64,000 nt of DNA from Adiantum capillus-veneris (Eukaryota > Streptophyta > Polypodiopsida > Polypodiales > Pteridaceae): NCBI GenBank assembly GCA_014529385.2, contig CM043966.1, forward strand, positions 87,574,087 through 87,638,086, read 5' to 3'. The notes below the pieces were generated by a model, which was not told where the DNA came from, ran no database searches, and worked only from the letters and a program-made list of their open reading frames with translations. This document shows, piece after piece, positions 21,050 to 31,583 of this stretch (position 1 is the stretch's first letter; every line of letters starts with the position of its first letter). The translations under genes and the position numbers were made by a program.

Positions 21050-24000
21050 ATGGCCGACAAGGGGAAGGGAATTATGGAAGAGGGTTCCTCTCCAAAGGAC
21101 AGGCAGGAGATTCCTATGGTTTTTGAGATTGGCGAGAGCTCACGGCCACGTCATTCTGTACCTACTGTCAACGTGAATGTCCCTCCAGTAGTACAGGGCT
21201 TTATGACAGGGCAACTTGAGGATGATGCGTTTAAGACTCAGTTAGTTGCCGCGGTGAATGTCTTTTCGCAGCTGGTGCAGAATCCGAGGTTTATGGAATT
21301 CTTGCAAGTGCCACCAGTGCAACAGCAAAATAGGCAACCTACGCCGCGTACGGAGCTTGTTGAAGCTCAAGCCCAGGTACTTCATGAGGCGCAGGAGGAA
21401 AGGGAACACTCGCATGTTGCGGAGTCGGGGGCTCCAAAGCAGGTTCCTCCCGTGCTTGAACAGGTGGCTAGAACGCCTATTCCACAGGTTATGCCAGTTC
21501 AGCCCGCCACCTTTCAGAGCCAGCATGCTGTCTTGAATGGACAGGGAGCTGGATACCAGGCTATGCACTCAGTTTTTCCACCACCCACGGTACATCCTGG
21601 GTATTTCGGGGGTGGATCAGTGTTCCAAAGTATGGCTGGTTATGCGTCTGGAAGTCAGCCGTACATGCCAGGAACAGTGTTCGGGGGTATGCAAGGCATC
21701 ATGCCAAACCCAATGTATGGTACTATCGGCATGCAGCAAGGTTTCCACGGCAACCAGGGCCAGTTTGGGGTGCCACAGGGTCATTTTGGCATGGCTGGTT
21801 TTTCTGGACAGCAGCCAGATATCGCACCTCTAACGCAAAATGTGAATGGCCAACACGTGCCGATCATGCCTAGTACAGTGCCCATGTTGCAGACCTTTCC
21901 GTATGACAACTTGGGGGCACTAGAGAAGCCGAAGGCTTACAAAGAAGGTGGTGCAGCAGTAAAGTTCAGTACCTTCAATGGTTTCGAGGACAAGACAAAG
22001 GCACTCACTTTCCTCCAGCAGTTTGATACAGCTTATGCGGGAGGGAATTTTACAGAGGCCTCGAAGGTCAGGAAAGCTGCCACTTTCTTAAAGGACAATG
22101 CGCTTACATGGTGGACGACATTGTTAATGCAAGGACAGGCACCCGCCACTTGGGTTTACTTCAAGCAAATGTTTGCATCTGCTTGGCTATCAAATGAATT
22201 TGAAGCCGATGTCCTGACAGATTGGCACCAGCTTACTTCAGCTTCGTGCAAGAGCTTGCTGGAGTACAATAGGAGGTTTTGTAAAGCGTTACTCTCAGTG
22301 ACCTCCTACAGATTTGTGCCACTGACAGAGCAGATAGAGAAGTATTGTCGTGGGCTGCCTAAAGGGCTTCGTGATTACTGTACAAAGAACAGAGTGGCTA
22401 CCCTTACTCAGCTTATGGAAGTTGCGAACACTGGTCTTGCCCTGTTGAAAGGAGAGGACAGTGGATTTCCGAGCAGTGATAAAGGAGGGCAGCAGAAGAA
22501 AAATTCAGCGAAGAAGCCCTTTGTGAAAACGGCTCCTGATGCGTCACAGGGGTCTGAACAAGCCACCAAAGACAAGGATTCAGCTGGGACTTCTGGAGCG
22601 CAGGCAAAGAAACAGAAAAGGAAGCCTTTTGTGCGCAAGTCGCTCGAGGAAAAGAAGGTCCTAATGGCTGAGAACAAATGCTTTATATGCGAGCAGCCTG
22701 GTCACTTTCCTATCAATTGTCCACAAAGGAAAAGGCCAGCTGACTCAGAGGATAAAGAAGACCAGAAAGGCAAGAAGCCTAAACCCACGGCAGGTTTAGT
22801 GCCAGACATGGTGGGTGACAAGCCCAGCACAGATGCCAGTGAGTTATGCAGGGCATGGGGTAAAGTTAGGGATCAGACGGCACTCATCTTCTTTGATCCA
22901 GGTGCCAAAGCCAACTTTATCTCACCAGAGTTAGCTATGAAGTTCGGCATCAAAGCTGAAGAGATGGGGTACACAGCAGAGGCAGGGTTGGCATGTCCTG
23001 GCCACTCAGAGTGTGTTACTCCTATCATTGGAAAACTGCGTCTGCATATTCAGTCGTATGTGGACACTGAAGAGTTTTACATCATGCCGCTGGAAGGTTG
23101 TGACGCCTTGTTGGGGATCCCGTGGATGTTCCGAGTGCATGGAGTCTTGGATGCCTACAACAAAAAGATCACTGTACAGCATAGGGGCAAAACTCACATC
23201 TTGGATGTAAAGCTTAAAGGAGAGTCAGTCCCTATTGTATCTGCTTCTGCTATCACTTCTGTAATAAAGAATCATCTTTCTGTGTACTTGATTTTTGCAC
23301 GTGATGTCTCAGATAGGGATCAGTCAAATTTATCTGTGTTAGATAAAGAAAGGTCAGCATTTTTGCAAAAGTTTAGTGACTGTTTTTCTGATTCATTACC
23401 GTCGCAATTGCCGCCAGAGAGACCTGAGGACCATCGGATAGATTTGGTGCCAGGGTGTAGCCCACCAAATAGACCTCCCTACAGGGTTAGTGCGGCGCAG
23501 CAGAAAGAGATTATGGGCCAGGTTGAGGAGTTATTAGAGAAGGGGCTGATTCAGCCTAGTTCTTCACCCTTTTGCTCCCCAGTGCTCCTAGTGCAGAAGA
23601 AGGACGGCTCATGGCGCATGTGTATTGATTACCGTGCGTTGAATAAGAATACCATCAAGAATAGGTTTCCTATTCCTCGCATTGATGATATTCTCGATCG
23701 TTTAGAGGGTGCTGCAATTTTCAGCAGGATAGACCTGAAGAGTGGGTACCATCAGATTCGTATAAGCCCAGAGGATGTGCACAAGACTGCGTTTAGAACG
23801 ACATTTGGTCTTTATGAGTTTCTAGTGATGCCGTTTGGGCTAACAAATGCTCCTGCCACGTTCAACAGAATGATGGACCGGATTTTTCGCTCGCATCAAC
23901 AGTTTGTTGGAACATTCTTCGATGACATGATTGTGTATTCGAAGAATGAAGAGGAGCATAGGCGTCACTTGACCATTGTGTTTGAAGAGCTGCGCAGTCA

Positions 24001-26260
24001 CAGGTTACTTGTCAATCCTAAGAAAAGTGAATTCTTCCTCGAAGAGATCCACTTTCTGGGCCACATAGTCTCAAAGGATGGTGTTAGAATGGATCCCGCA
24101 AAGGTCGAAGCTATCAAGACATGGCCAGACTTGAAGACTGTGCACGATGTCAGAAGCTTCTTGGGATTGTGTTCCTACTATAGAAGGTTTATCAGAAATT
24201 TTGCAGAGATAGCATCGCCTCTTCACGCATTGCAAAAGAAAGAGGTCACTTTCAGATGGACCCAAAAAGAGATTTCAGCTTTTACTCTCTTAAAGGAAAA
24301 GTTGACTTCAGATCCAGTTATTGTTTTGCCAGATCTCAGGAAGTCATTTGTGGTCCAGTGTGACGCCTGTGGCAGTAGCATCGGAGCAGTGCTAATGCAA
24401 GATGGACGGGTAGTAGCCTATGAAAGCCGAATTTTGCAAGGGCCAGAGAGGACTATGCCAGTCTATGAGAAAGAGCTCTTGGCCGTGATTCATGCGCTTT
24501 CTAGCTGGAAGCACTACCTCTTAGGTGCTGATTTTGTTGTCCAAACAGATCATCAGACCTTGCGATACTTCTTGACACAGTCAAAGTTATCCGAAAAGCA
24601 TATGCGATGGGCAAACATTCTTTCCATGTTCCACTTCCAGATTATGCATGTGGAAGGCAAGAAGAATGTTGTGGCTGATGCGTTATCAAGAAAGCCACAA
24701 ATTTCAGCTGTGTCAATTCCTTATCATCATGAGTTAGATGACATGAAGGAACAGTATACTGCTGATGAAGATTTTGCAAGGATCTTTGAACAGTTACAAG
24801 AGGGGCAACATCACGAGCACTACCTCCTCAGAGATGGTTTTATGATGATGCATGGCAGACTTTGTGTCACTAGGCCATTGCGACATAAGGTCATGGAAGA
24901 GAGTCATGTCCCACCGTATGCAGGGCATCGTGGCATTGATGCAACAGTTAAAGCGGTAGAGACGTTCTTCTATTGGCCTACCTTGAGGAGAGATGTGGAT
25001 GCCTTTGTGCGAGCATGCATAGTTTGCCAAAAGGTCAAGTTTGACAGGCAAAAGGCACCAGGGTTGTTACAACCACTGCCGATTCCGGATAAGCCATGGG
25101 AAAGCATTGCTATGGACTTTATCTTTGATCTTCCAAGAACGCCAACAGGGAATGATGGTATATGGACCATTATCTGCAGGTTCAGCAAGCAGGCCCATTT
25201 TATCCCTGTCAGGAAGAAGATAAAATCTGATCAGATGGCACGCTTGTTCATATACAATGTGTTTAAGTACCATGGTATGCCACAATCGATTATCAGTGAT
25301 CATGATCCTCGCATGACCAGTTTGTTCTGGAGAGGATTGTTTGAGAACATGGGTACTACGCTCAAGTTCTCGTCTTCGTTTCATCCACAAACTGATGGAC
25401 AGTCAGAAGAGGCTAATTCTACTGTCTTAGATCTGCTGAAATGCTATGTGTCAGATAATAAGGGCAAGTGGGAACAGTATTTGCCTATGCTTGAGTATGC
25501 GTACAATAATACGGTGCATTCGTCTACTGGAAAAGCACCTTTTGAAATTGTTGAAGGCGGCAAAAAGGTTCCTCCCATTTTGCATACAAAGGACAAGATC
25601 TTTGAGGCAGATCGATATGTTGAGAACATGGATGAGATGTATAAGAAGATTAAAGTTGCCTTGGACAAGACTCAGGCAAAACAGAAAAAGGCTGCTGATC
25701 GTCATCGTCGTGAATTGCTACTATCACCTGGTGATTGGGTTCTCTTAAGGTTCGAAAAGGCAAGGTTAAAGAAGATGAAGGGCAAGGAACGGCTGTTTCC
25801 TAAGCTCAACATGCGTTACTATGGGCCTTTTCAAGTGCTTGACAAGATCAGCGATGTGGCTTACAGGCTGAAATTGCCTGATGCATGGAAGATTCATAAT
25901 GCGTTTCACGTGAGTCTTCTAAGACCCTTCGTGGGTGATGTGCCAGAAGATATGCCAGTTGAGGATCAGCCAGAAGTTGAAGAACTTGATGAGATCTTGG
26001 TACCTGAGCAAGTTTTGGCACATAAGGACAGAAAAGTTAAAGGACAAGTTGCAAGACGCTATTTGGTGAAGTTCAAGAACTATCCGCCTATGGATGCAAA
26101 GTGGATGGAAGAGCATGAACTGTCAGAGTCACCAAATGTATTGCAGCTTTACCTTGAAGCCTTTGGGTTACAGCCTACTTATGCCCCAACCCAACGTGTG
26201 CAAAGGAGGGGTAATGATAGAGCTAGTACATCAAATGTACATATGAATTCGGTGCCATAG
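21050..26260 (+). CDS. gypsy B Gag-Pol polyprotein with chromodomain
   Basis: One continuous frame. I prefer the ATG at 21050 (CACTATGGCC, MADKGKGIMEE) over the in-frame ATG at 21026. Counting from 21026, the order is: Gln/Pro/Gly-rich N-terminus; capsid at about 310-480 (FEDKTKALTFLQQFD, ALTWWTTLL); CCHC knuckle at about 552-565 (CFICEQPGHFPINC); protease near 624 (DPGAKANFIS); reverse transcriptase at about 820-1010 ([16 protein letters not shown]; catalytic FFDDMIVYS near 963); RNase H from about 1110 (CDACGSSIGAVL, YEKELLAV, TDHQTLRYF); integrase zinc region near 1293-1335 (HRG...CIVCQ), core with AMDFIFDLP, IISDHDPR and QTDGQSEEAN; chromodomain at about 1650-1710 (YLVKFKNYPPMDAKW). It encodes capsid and replication enzymes, and the chromodomain probably directs integration. 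No defect is visible. Confidence 0.95.
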   Translation: MADKGKGIMEEGSSPKDRQEIPMVFEIGESSRPRHSVPTVNVNVPPVVQGFMTGQLEDDAFKTQLVAAVNVFSQLVQNPRFMEFLQVPPVQQQNRQPTPRTELVEAQAQVLHEAQEEREHSHVAESGAPKQVPPVLEQVARTPIPQVMPVQPATFQSQHAVLNGQGAGYQAMHSVFPPPTVHPGYFGGGSVFQSMAGYASGSQPYMPGTVFGGMQGIMPNPMYGTIGMQQGFHGNQGQFGVPQGHFGMAGFSGQQPDIAPLTQNVNGQHVPIMPSTVPMLQTFPYDNLGALEKPKAYKEGGAAVKFSTFNGFEDKTKALTFLQQFDTAYAGGNFTEASKVRKAATFLKDNALTWWTTLLMQGQAPATWVYFKQMFASAWLSNEFEADVLTDWHQLTSASCKSLLEYNRRFCKALLSVTSYRFVPLTEQIEKYCRGLPKGLRDYCTKNRVATLTQLMEVANTGLALLKGEDSGFPSSDKGGQQKKNSAKKPFVKTAPDASQGSEQATKDKDSAGTSGAQAKKQKRKPFVRKSLEEKKVLMAENKCFICEQPGHFPINCPQRKRPADSEDKEDQKGKKPKPTAGLVPDMVGDKPSTDASELCRAWGKVRDQTALIFFDPGAKANFISPELAMKFGIKAEEMGYTAEAGLACPGHSECVTPIIGKLRLHIQSYVDTEEFYIMPLEGCDALLGIPWMFRVHGVLDAYNKKITVQHRGKTHILDVKLKGESVPIVSASAITSVIKNHLSVYLIFARDVSDRDQSNLSVLDKERSAFLQKFSDCFSDSLPSQLPPERPEDHRIDLVPGCSPPNRPPYRVSAAQQKEIMGQVEELLEKGLIQPSSSPFCSPVLLVQKKDGSWRMCIDYRALNKNTIKNRFPIPRIDDILDRLEGAAIFSRIDLKSGYHQIRISPEDVHKTAFRTTFGLYEFLVMPFGLTNAPATFNRMMDRIFRSHQQFVGTFFDDMIVYSKNEEEHRRHLTIVFEELRSHRLLVNPKKSEFFLEEIHFLGHIVSKDGVRMDPAKVEAIKTWPDLKTVHDVRSFLGLCSYYRRFIRNFAEIASPLHALQKKEVTFRWTQKEISAFTLLKEKLTSDPVIVLPDLRKSFVVQCDACGSSIGAVLMQDGRVVAYESRILQGPERTMPVYEKELLAVIHALSSWKHYLLGADFVVQTDHQTLRYFLTQSKLSEKHMRWANILSMFHFQIMHVEGKKNVVADALSRKPQISAVSIPYHHELDDMKEQYTADEDFARIFEQLQEGQHHEHYLLRDGFMMMHGRLCVTRPLRHKVMEESHVPPYAGHRGIDATVKAVETFFYWPTLRRDVDAFVRACIVCQKVKFDRQKAPGLLQPLPIPDKPWESIAMDFIFDLPRTPTGNDGIWTIICRFSKQAHFIPVRKKIKSDQMARLFIYNVFKYHGMPQSIISDHDPRMTSLFWRGLFENMGTTLKFSSSFHPQTDGQSEEANSTVLDLLKCYVSDNKGKWEQYLPMLEYAYNNTVHSSTGKAPFEIVEGGKKVPPILHTKDKIFEADRYVENMDEMYKKIKVALDKTQAKQKKAADRHRRELLLSPGDWVLLRFEKARLKKMKGKERLFPKLNMRYYGPFQVLDKISDVAYRLKLPDAWKIHNAFHVSLLRPFVGDVPEDMPVEDQPEVEELDEILVPEQVLAHKDRKVKGQVARRYLVKFKNYPPMDAKWMEEHELSESPNVLQLYLEAFGLQPTYAPTQRVQRRGNDRASTSNVHMNSVP

Positions 26261-26430
26261 ATGGAAATGGCAAAAGTATGAAGGCCTCATTAAGTCATTT
26301 GTATCTATGTATGTTACGACCTTTCTTGCGGATACATGCGATGATAAAAGAGTGTTAATAGCACAAGATCATCAGTGGCGTGTATTTATGGTATGCAATC
26401 GAGGACGTTTGCGATTTCAAGAGGGGGGTA
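26261..26430 (+). other. gypsy B 3' untranslated segment with polypurine tract
   Basis: A short non-coding stretch after the stop. AAGAGGGGGG at 26419-26428, two bases before the 3' LTR, is the plus-strand primer site. Confidence 0.85.
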
Positions 26431-27907
26431 TGTCACGAGGACGTGGCAGTTATTAACCATGTCACAGAGATGTGGCAACTGCTAACCTTGGTTGTTGGTT
26501 TCTTTCCAATGGGGTTTATTTTATTTGTTTAAGACCCTCTTTTTGAAGTAGCAAACGGTCGGACATTGTATGGCCAATGTGAACGGTAGATTCACCCGCA
26601 GACGGGAAGTGGTCGGCACTGGAATTCGTATGGTAAGAGGATGTCTAGGCTCAGAGCAAGATCATATAGGTCCCCCTGTCGCACTTAGCAAGTTGGTGGA
26701 TACTAGGAAGTGAACTCAATTAAGGCGTAAAGTCAAGGTGGGACTACCAACAAAAAGTATCCAACAGTTGGGCCACATTGCACTTTTGGATGCGGTCCCA
26801 ATGAGGATAGATGGTCAGAAGACCAGTGGGAGCCCAACGGAAGCATCTCCTAAAATTTAGGGAACTGCTATTTTGGGCCGTGAAATGTGTTCGCGACATT
26901 ACCTCCGGTATGACTAGGGGAACACTTTATAACTCTGCCGTGAAGTCAACTGACGCGTCGGTTGGGATATTTTTAAGCGGCGAACCCGAAACGGGAAAAT
27001 GCTTGAAAATGCACCAAGTGTCACATTTTGGTGAACTTTCCTCTTGCAGAAAAATGGGCGCTGATTTTTATGCTGGGAGAGGCCTCATTTGCAACCTGTC
27101 ACAGGTTAAGAGCTATGGAGTGCTTTCTTTCCCTCTCATGTACAGTGTGGTGCTAGGAGTGATGCCCTGCACACTACACACTGCTCTCTCTCTCCCCTAC
27201 GTGCAGTTATGTGATGCCCCACAAGAGGGCTACTCATTTGACTGATGTACAGTTGTGTGGGTTCATGCTTTTGTGCTGAGGCAAGAGCCTCCTTGAGCAG
27301 GAACAGGGGTAGCTAACTGCTGCTCCAAAGCAGGCACTGGTGAGGGTCATAACCTCACCGTACAGGTGCAAAATCAGCGCTGTGTATGCGCTGTAAATTC
27401 ACTGTTTTTCAGCCATACGGACGCCAGGATCATTGGGAATCGTGCCCCACTGGCAAAGGACAGTTAGGGGACTGTTTGGGGCTGAAAACAGGGCAAAAAC
27501 CAGTAAATACAGCGTGCTGAATTTACTGTTTTTGGACAGGAATCAGAGGGTATACGACAGTGCAAGCGAGTTCCAGCAGGGGAATTGGTTTCGCGCAAGT
27601 TTTGGGGCTGTTATGCTGCCGAAATTTGGCCAAATCAAATGGTATCTAGGTGGATACACGTGAAGGATTCCCAGGACCTTACCTTGTAATTTACCCTCCT
27701 AAAGAATAAAGAAATACCGAAAGGGGCGCCAATTTTGGGGCTTACAGGTTGTCGGCGTCTGCTCGGAGCATTCTAGCTTCCGAGCTGTGTGTGTGATTAA
27801 GTGTTAATTCCCATAGCAGGTTCTCTTTGCAAAGTGCTCTGTGTGTGTGTATAAAGTAAAGAATTTCGGGTGAAAGCCAACGCCTACCGCCCTACGGGCC
27901 GGTTACA
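26431..27907 (+). repeat. gypsy B 3' LTR
   Basis: 1,477 bp, TGTCACGAGG...GGCCGGTTACA. It is identical to the 5' LTR except for the five substitutions listed under the whole element and loss of TGTGGGGC-type 8 bp in the GAGGGCT(GTGGGGCT)ACTC region. It is followed by GATCC. Confidence 0.95.
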
Positions 27908-28498
27908 GATCCTCTTGTTTTAGCATGATTGATTTGAAAAGCGGATATCATCAGATCAGAATCGCGTCAGACAGCCTAGACAGCCTTTCGGATGAGCTTC
28001 GGTTTGTATGAATTTTTGGTGATGCCTTTTGGCCTTACCAATGCTCCAACGACTTTCAACCGAATGATGGATAGGATTTTCAAAGAGTATAGGTAATTTG
28101 TCGGCACTTTCTTTGATGACATTATAGTCTTCTCCAAGGATGAAGCAAAACATAGACACTATCTGCTACAGGTCTTTCAGGCTTTGCGAGATCACAAGTT
28201 AGTTATCAATGCTAAAAAGAGTGATTTTTTCTTGCCGGAGATACATTTTTTGGGACACATCATCTCAGTAGCAGGAGTACAGATGAACCCGTCCAAGATT
28301 GAGACTCTACGTGATTGGCCCGATTTGAAGAATGAAGTTAGAAGCTTCTTGGGCTTATGTTATTACTACTGGTGGTTCATTCGAAAGTTGTGTAGAGGTA
28401 GCTTCCCCTTTGCACATTCTGACACAAAAAGGAGTCCTTTTCTCGTGGGGACCCACAGAGGTGGCTGCCTTTCAAACATTGAAAGAGAAATTGACTAG
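27908..28498 (+). pseudogene. gypsy A reverse transcriptase, continuation after gypsy B
   Basis: It picks up the frame interrupted at 19466: CFSMIDLKSGYHQIRI, then (after a frameshift near 27975) [19 protein letters not shown], a catalytic GTFFDDIIVFS segment near 28105, HKLVINAKKSDFFLPEIHFL and GVQMNPSKIETL. A TAG near 28096 and further shifts break it. It degrades after about 28440, and the RNase H, integrase and chromodomain are absent. Confidence 0.85.
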
Positions 28499-28896
28499 TA
28501 TGACTTTATGAATTGGAATTCCCAAAAATGAAAATGAAAATGATTGATTTGTACTTCACTCGTTTGAGTGCAGGAACTGACAGACGAAATGACTGCAGCA
28601 TTTCGGTCTCATAAATCTCTATAGACATGATTGCAATAAGGAATAGTTAATCGGGCATCTGTAAGGTCCCGATTGGATCTAGATGCGATTACTAAATACG
28701 TTGCCGATTAATCATGGTTTGAGATTTGGAATGAATTTGTATGTGATTGGTCATGTGATGTGACCGTCGATTTGTACACGTGCTACATGTGTTGTGTCTA
28801 GTGTGTCGATACTAACAGTCAGTGTCTACTAAGACAGTTTATGGGTGTTTTCCAGGCGTAATCGAGGGCGATTGCAATTCTTTCAAGAGAGGGATA
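28499..28896 (+). other. gypsy A 3' non-coding remnant with polypurine tract
   Basis: No coding similarity seen. It ends in CAAGAGAGGGA (28884-28894), a polypurine tract directly before the TG of the LTR at 28897. The preceding phrase (AATCGAGGGCGATTGCAATTC) matches the same place in gypsy B (AATCGAGGACGTTTGCGATTT). Confidence 0.6.
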
Positions 28897-29628
28897 TGTC
28901 CAAACTGGTGACGTGGCAGTGCTCCCAGATACACACAGCCCCTACTGACGTTAACTATGTCACGAGGACATGGCATTTGTTAACTATGTCACGAGGACGT
29001 GGCAACTGCTAACCTTAGTTGTTGGTTTCTTTCCAATGATTTTTGTTTTATTTTTGATACCCTCTTTTTGAAGTTGCAAATGGTCGGACATTGTATGGCC
29101 AATGTGAACGGTAGTTTCACCCGCAGACGGGAAGTGGGTCGGCACTGGAATTCGTATAATAAGAGGATGTCTAGGCTCAATTCAAGATCATGTAGGTCCC
29201 CCCGTCGCACTTAGCAAGTTGGCAAATACTAGGAAGTGAACTCAATAAAGGCATAAGTCAAGGTGGGATCACCAACAGAAAGTATCCGATAGTTGGGCCA
29301 CATTGCACTTTTGGATGCGGTCCCAATGAGGATGGATGGTCAGATGACCAGTGGGAGCCCAACAGAAGCATCTCCTAAAAATCAGTGAACTGCTATTTTG
29401 GGCCGTGAAATGTGTTCGCGTCATACCTTCGGAATGACAAGGGGAACATTTTACAACTTTGCCTCGAAGTCAACTGGGCAACCAATCGGGAGATTTTTAG
29501 GCGGCAACCTCGAAACGGGAAATTGCTTGTAATTGTGCCAAGTTGCGCATTTTAGTGTACTTTCCTTATGCAATGAAGAGGTAGCGCTGAATATTAAGCT
29601 GGGAGGCCTCATTTTTCATACTGTCTCC
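28897..29628 (+). repeat. gypsy A LTR, first segment
   Basis: It starts TGTCCAAACTGGTGACGTGG and from about 28930 is alignable to gypsy B's LTR (CTAACCTTAGTTGTTGGTTTC, GGACATTGTATGGCCAATGT, GCACTTTTGGATGCGGTCCC) with many substitutions. It has two TATGTCACGAGGAC(A/G)TGGCA units. It is interrupted at 29629 by the hAT-like MITE. Confidence 0.85.
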
Positions 29629-30146
29629 CAAGGTTGCATCCGTACGTACGTAGTGTACGGATCCGTACGGTACAACCGTACGGTACGAATTTTTACGTAC
29701 TGGTAGGTACTGTACGGCAAATTTTCACCTTTTTAAAAAATCGACTCCCTGGCGAAAAATCGACTCACAGGTAGGACAGCACTGAGAGTTAGTAGATAAG
29801 GGGGCACTTACCTTAGGGGTCTCAAGCATAAAAAATCAACGATTTCTCGTGAATCAGCCTTGCGTGCGTTTTGCAGACATCTGCGCAGTGCGTTTCAAAT
29901 TTATCAGTTCAGAGCTCTCGAGTCTCAGCTTCTGCAGACTCCAGAGTTTGTGCCCACTCTCTCCAAGGTATTCCTCTTCCCTCTCTCATGTTCTCTCGCG
30001 TGACTCTGCGTTCTTCTCGCGAGACTCTCCGTTCTACCAAGTTCTCAGTGTTACGTACTGGTCCCGTACCTTAAAGGCCGATCCATACTGAAGTACGTAC
30101 CTTACGTACTGATTACGTACCGTACACTACGTGCCTTTCCACCTTG
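29629..30146 (+). mobile_element. hAT-like MITE, 518 bp
   Basis: The ends are CAAGGTTGCATCC... and, reversed, CAAGGTGGAAAGGC..., both leading into ACGTAGTGTACGG within the first 35 bases. An identical 8 bp duplication, CTGTCTCC, flanks it at 29621-29628 and 30147-30154. An 8 bp target duplication and CA(A)GG-type ends are typical of hAT elements. Both subterminal regions are packed with GTAC/CGTACG words. No transposase frame is present, so it is non-autonomous. Confidence 0.85.
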
Positions 30147-30154
30147 CTGTCTCC

Positions 30155-30825
30155 ACTCTATGTATCTGTACACTACATAGAGTGATGTGGTGCTAGGAGT
30201 GATGCCCTGCACACTACACATTGCTCTCTCTCCCCTACTTGCAGTTATGTGATGTCCCACAAGAGGGTTCTTCATTTGACTAATGTACAATTGTGTGGGT
30301 TCATGCGCGATTGCCGAGGCAAGAGCCTCTTGCACAGGTACTTGATTAGCTAGTTGCTAATCCCCCGCAGGTACAGGTGAATTCGGAGAGGTTTCATGTG
30401 AGAAATCTCGTCTGATTCAAAGGGCAAGTAGCCCTACTCGTGCGGGAGCTCAAGGACTTGCTACGGATGCGACTGGCTCGCGAAACGGAGCCCAAAACAG
30501 GGAATTACAGCCTGCTGTGTATTTTTGCAGGTTTAGGGTTTCGGCCCTAAACGGTCCCTAATACCCCCAGGAGGTCCGGGGACGCGAGGGGACTGTTGTA
30601 GAGGTGATCTGGCGCATTTTCGGAGCAGAAAACAGAGAATTCAGCGTGCTGCAGATTCTTGCCAGGTTTTGCAAAGTGTCCATATGCGTCGGGAAAGTCG
30701 TCTATTGCGTGGGAATACTGTCTGTGAAGCGTCCTAGTTCAGTTATGTTGCCAAAATCGGGCCAGAACAGGTGGATTTCAGCCTGGATTATGCGGAACAT
30801 GTTACAAATGGGAGCACATAGCAGG
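30155..30825 (+). repeat. gypsy A LTR, second segment
   Basis: It resumes gypsy B-like LTR sequence (GTGGTGCTAGGAGTGATGCC, GTTATGTGATG, TGTGTGGGTTCATGC, then more diverged text) up to the foldback element at 30826. A final piece of the same LTR seems to lie at 36520-36575, after the copia insertion. Confidence 0.7.
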
Positions 30826-30871
30826 ATTTATCACTTATTACTGAAGCTAGAGGATATATATATATATATAT

Positions 30872-30932
<61 letters not shown>

Positions 30933-31205
30933 TGGGGACCAGAAGATGGGATGATCCCCCCCCGTAATAGTATCTTTATTACTGAGGAGAAGTCTATACA
31001 AGCACTTGAGCCGAACGTATTACCACGTTCGTTCTAGAATAAGACTTGATGGTTCCTGGAAGCTTCATCTTCCTATTCCTAGGGCAAAACCCTATTCCAA
31101 GGAACTTCCGTTCCTTATTCCAATCCTCAAGGAGTTCCTTGGAATAGGGTTTTGTGGGGGGGGGGGAGGGATCAGCCCATCTCCTGGTCCCCAGTACTGT
31201 GTCGA

Positions 31206-31255
<50 letters not shown>

Positions 31256-31293
31256 TTCTCTCTATATCCTCTGGCTTCAGTAATAATGATAAA
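30826..31293. mobile_element. foldback (long inverted repeat) element
   Basis: The left arm (30826-30963) contains TTATTACTGAAGCTAGAGG, an (AT)n/(GA)n tract, then ACTGGGGACCAGAAGATGGG and a C run. The right arm (31156-31293) is its reverse complement, with a (CT)n tract at 31209-31252. Inside is a perfect 21 bp inverted repeat starting AAAACCCTATTCCAAGGAAC (31086-31106 with 31133-31153). No protein is encoded. The exact ends and target duplication are unclear because the copia LTR abuts at 31294. Confidence 0.8.
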
Positions 31294-31583
31294 TGAAAGC
31301 ACGAAGCAGAAGGTACCGGTAGGTGCGCGTCGCGTTGTAGTGCAACATTGGGGCAAGAAGCAGGAGGCGGAGTGCAGTAGAGAGGAAGCGCTAGAGATCG
31401 AAGCAAGGAGAGAGAGAGAGCTCACGTTTTTGGGGAAAACTCAATCAGTGAGTTTTTGGTTTTTCCACTTTTATTATAAGTGACTTTAAAAGAATGTGTC
31501 CAGGTTCAATGTGAGGTTCAATGTGAACTTGGACAAAGTATAAAAATGTACAAAACAGGGTTATTTAGGCCTTTAACCCAACA
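31294..31583 (-). repeat. copia C 3' LTR
   Basis: It matches 36242-36519. In plus orientation it starts TGAAAGCACGAAGCAGAAGG and ends CCTTTAACCCAACA. Confidence 0.92.

Larger units (their letters stand above)
19467..27907 (+). mobile_element. gypsy B: complete young Ty3/gypsy chromovirus
   Basis: An 8,441 bp element with TG...CA LTRs of 1,485 and 1,477 bp, a PBS at 20952, one uninterrupted Gag-Pol frame, a polypurine tract at 26419-26428 and a perfect 5 bp target duplication. By eye the LTRs differ at only five bases (A/G near 19485; C/T in the CCCCCCGTCGC run; G/A in AATGCGCC; T/C in TTATGTTGCC; A/C in GGGCAGGTT) plus one 8 bp deletion in the 3' LTR, about 0.3% divergence. It sits inside the reverse transcriptase of gypsy A. 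All enzymatic domains are intact, so it may be recently active. Confidence 0.95.

Noticed and set aside
29849-30091. Short frame inside the hAT-like MITE
   Set aside because: It is Ser/Leu-rich without transposase motifs; the element is too short to be autonomous.
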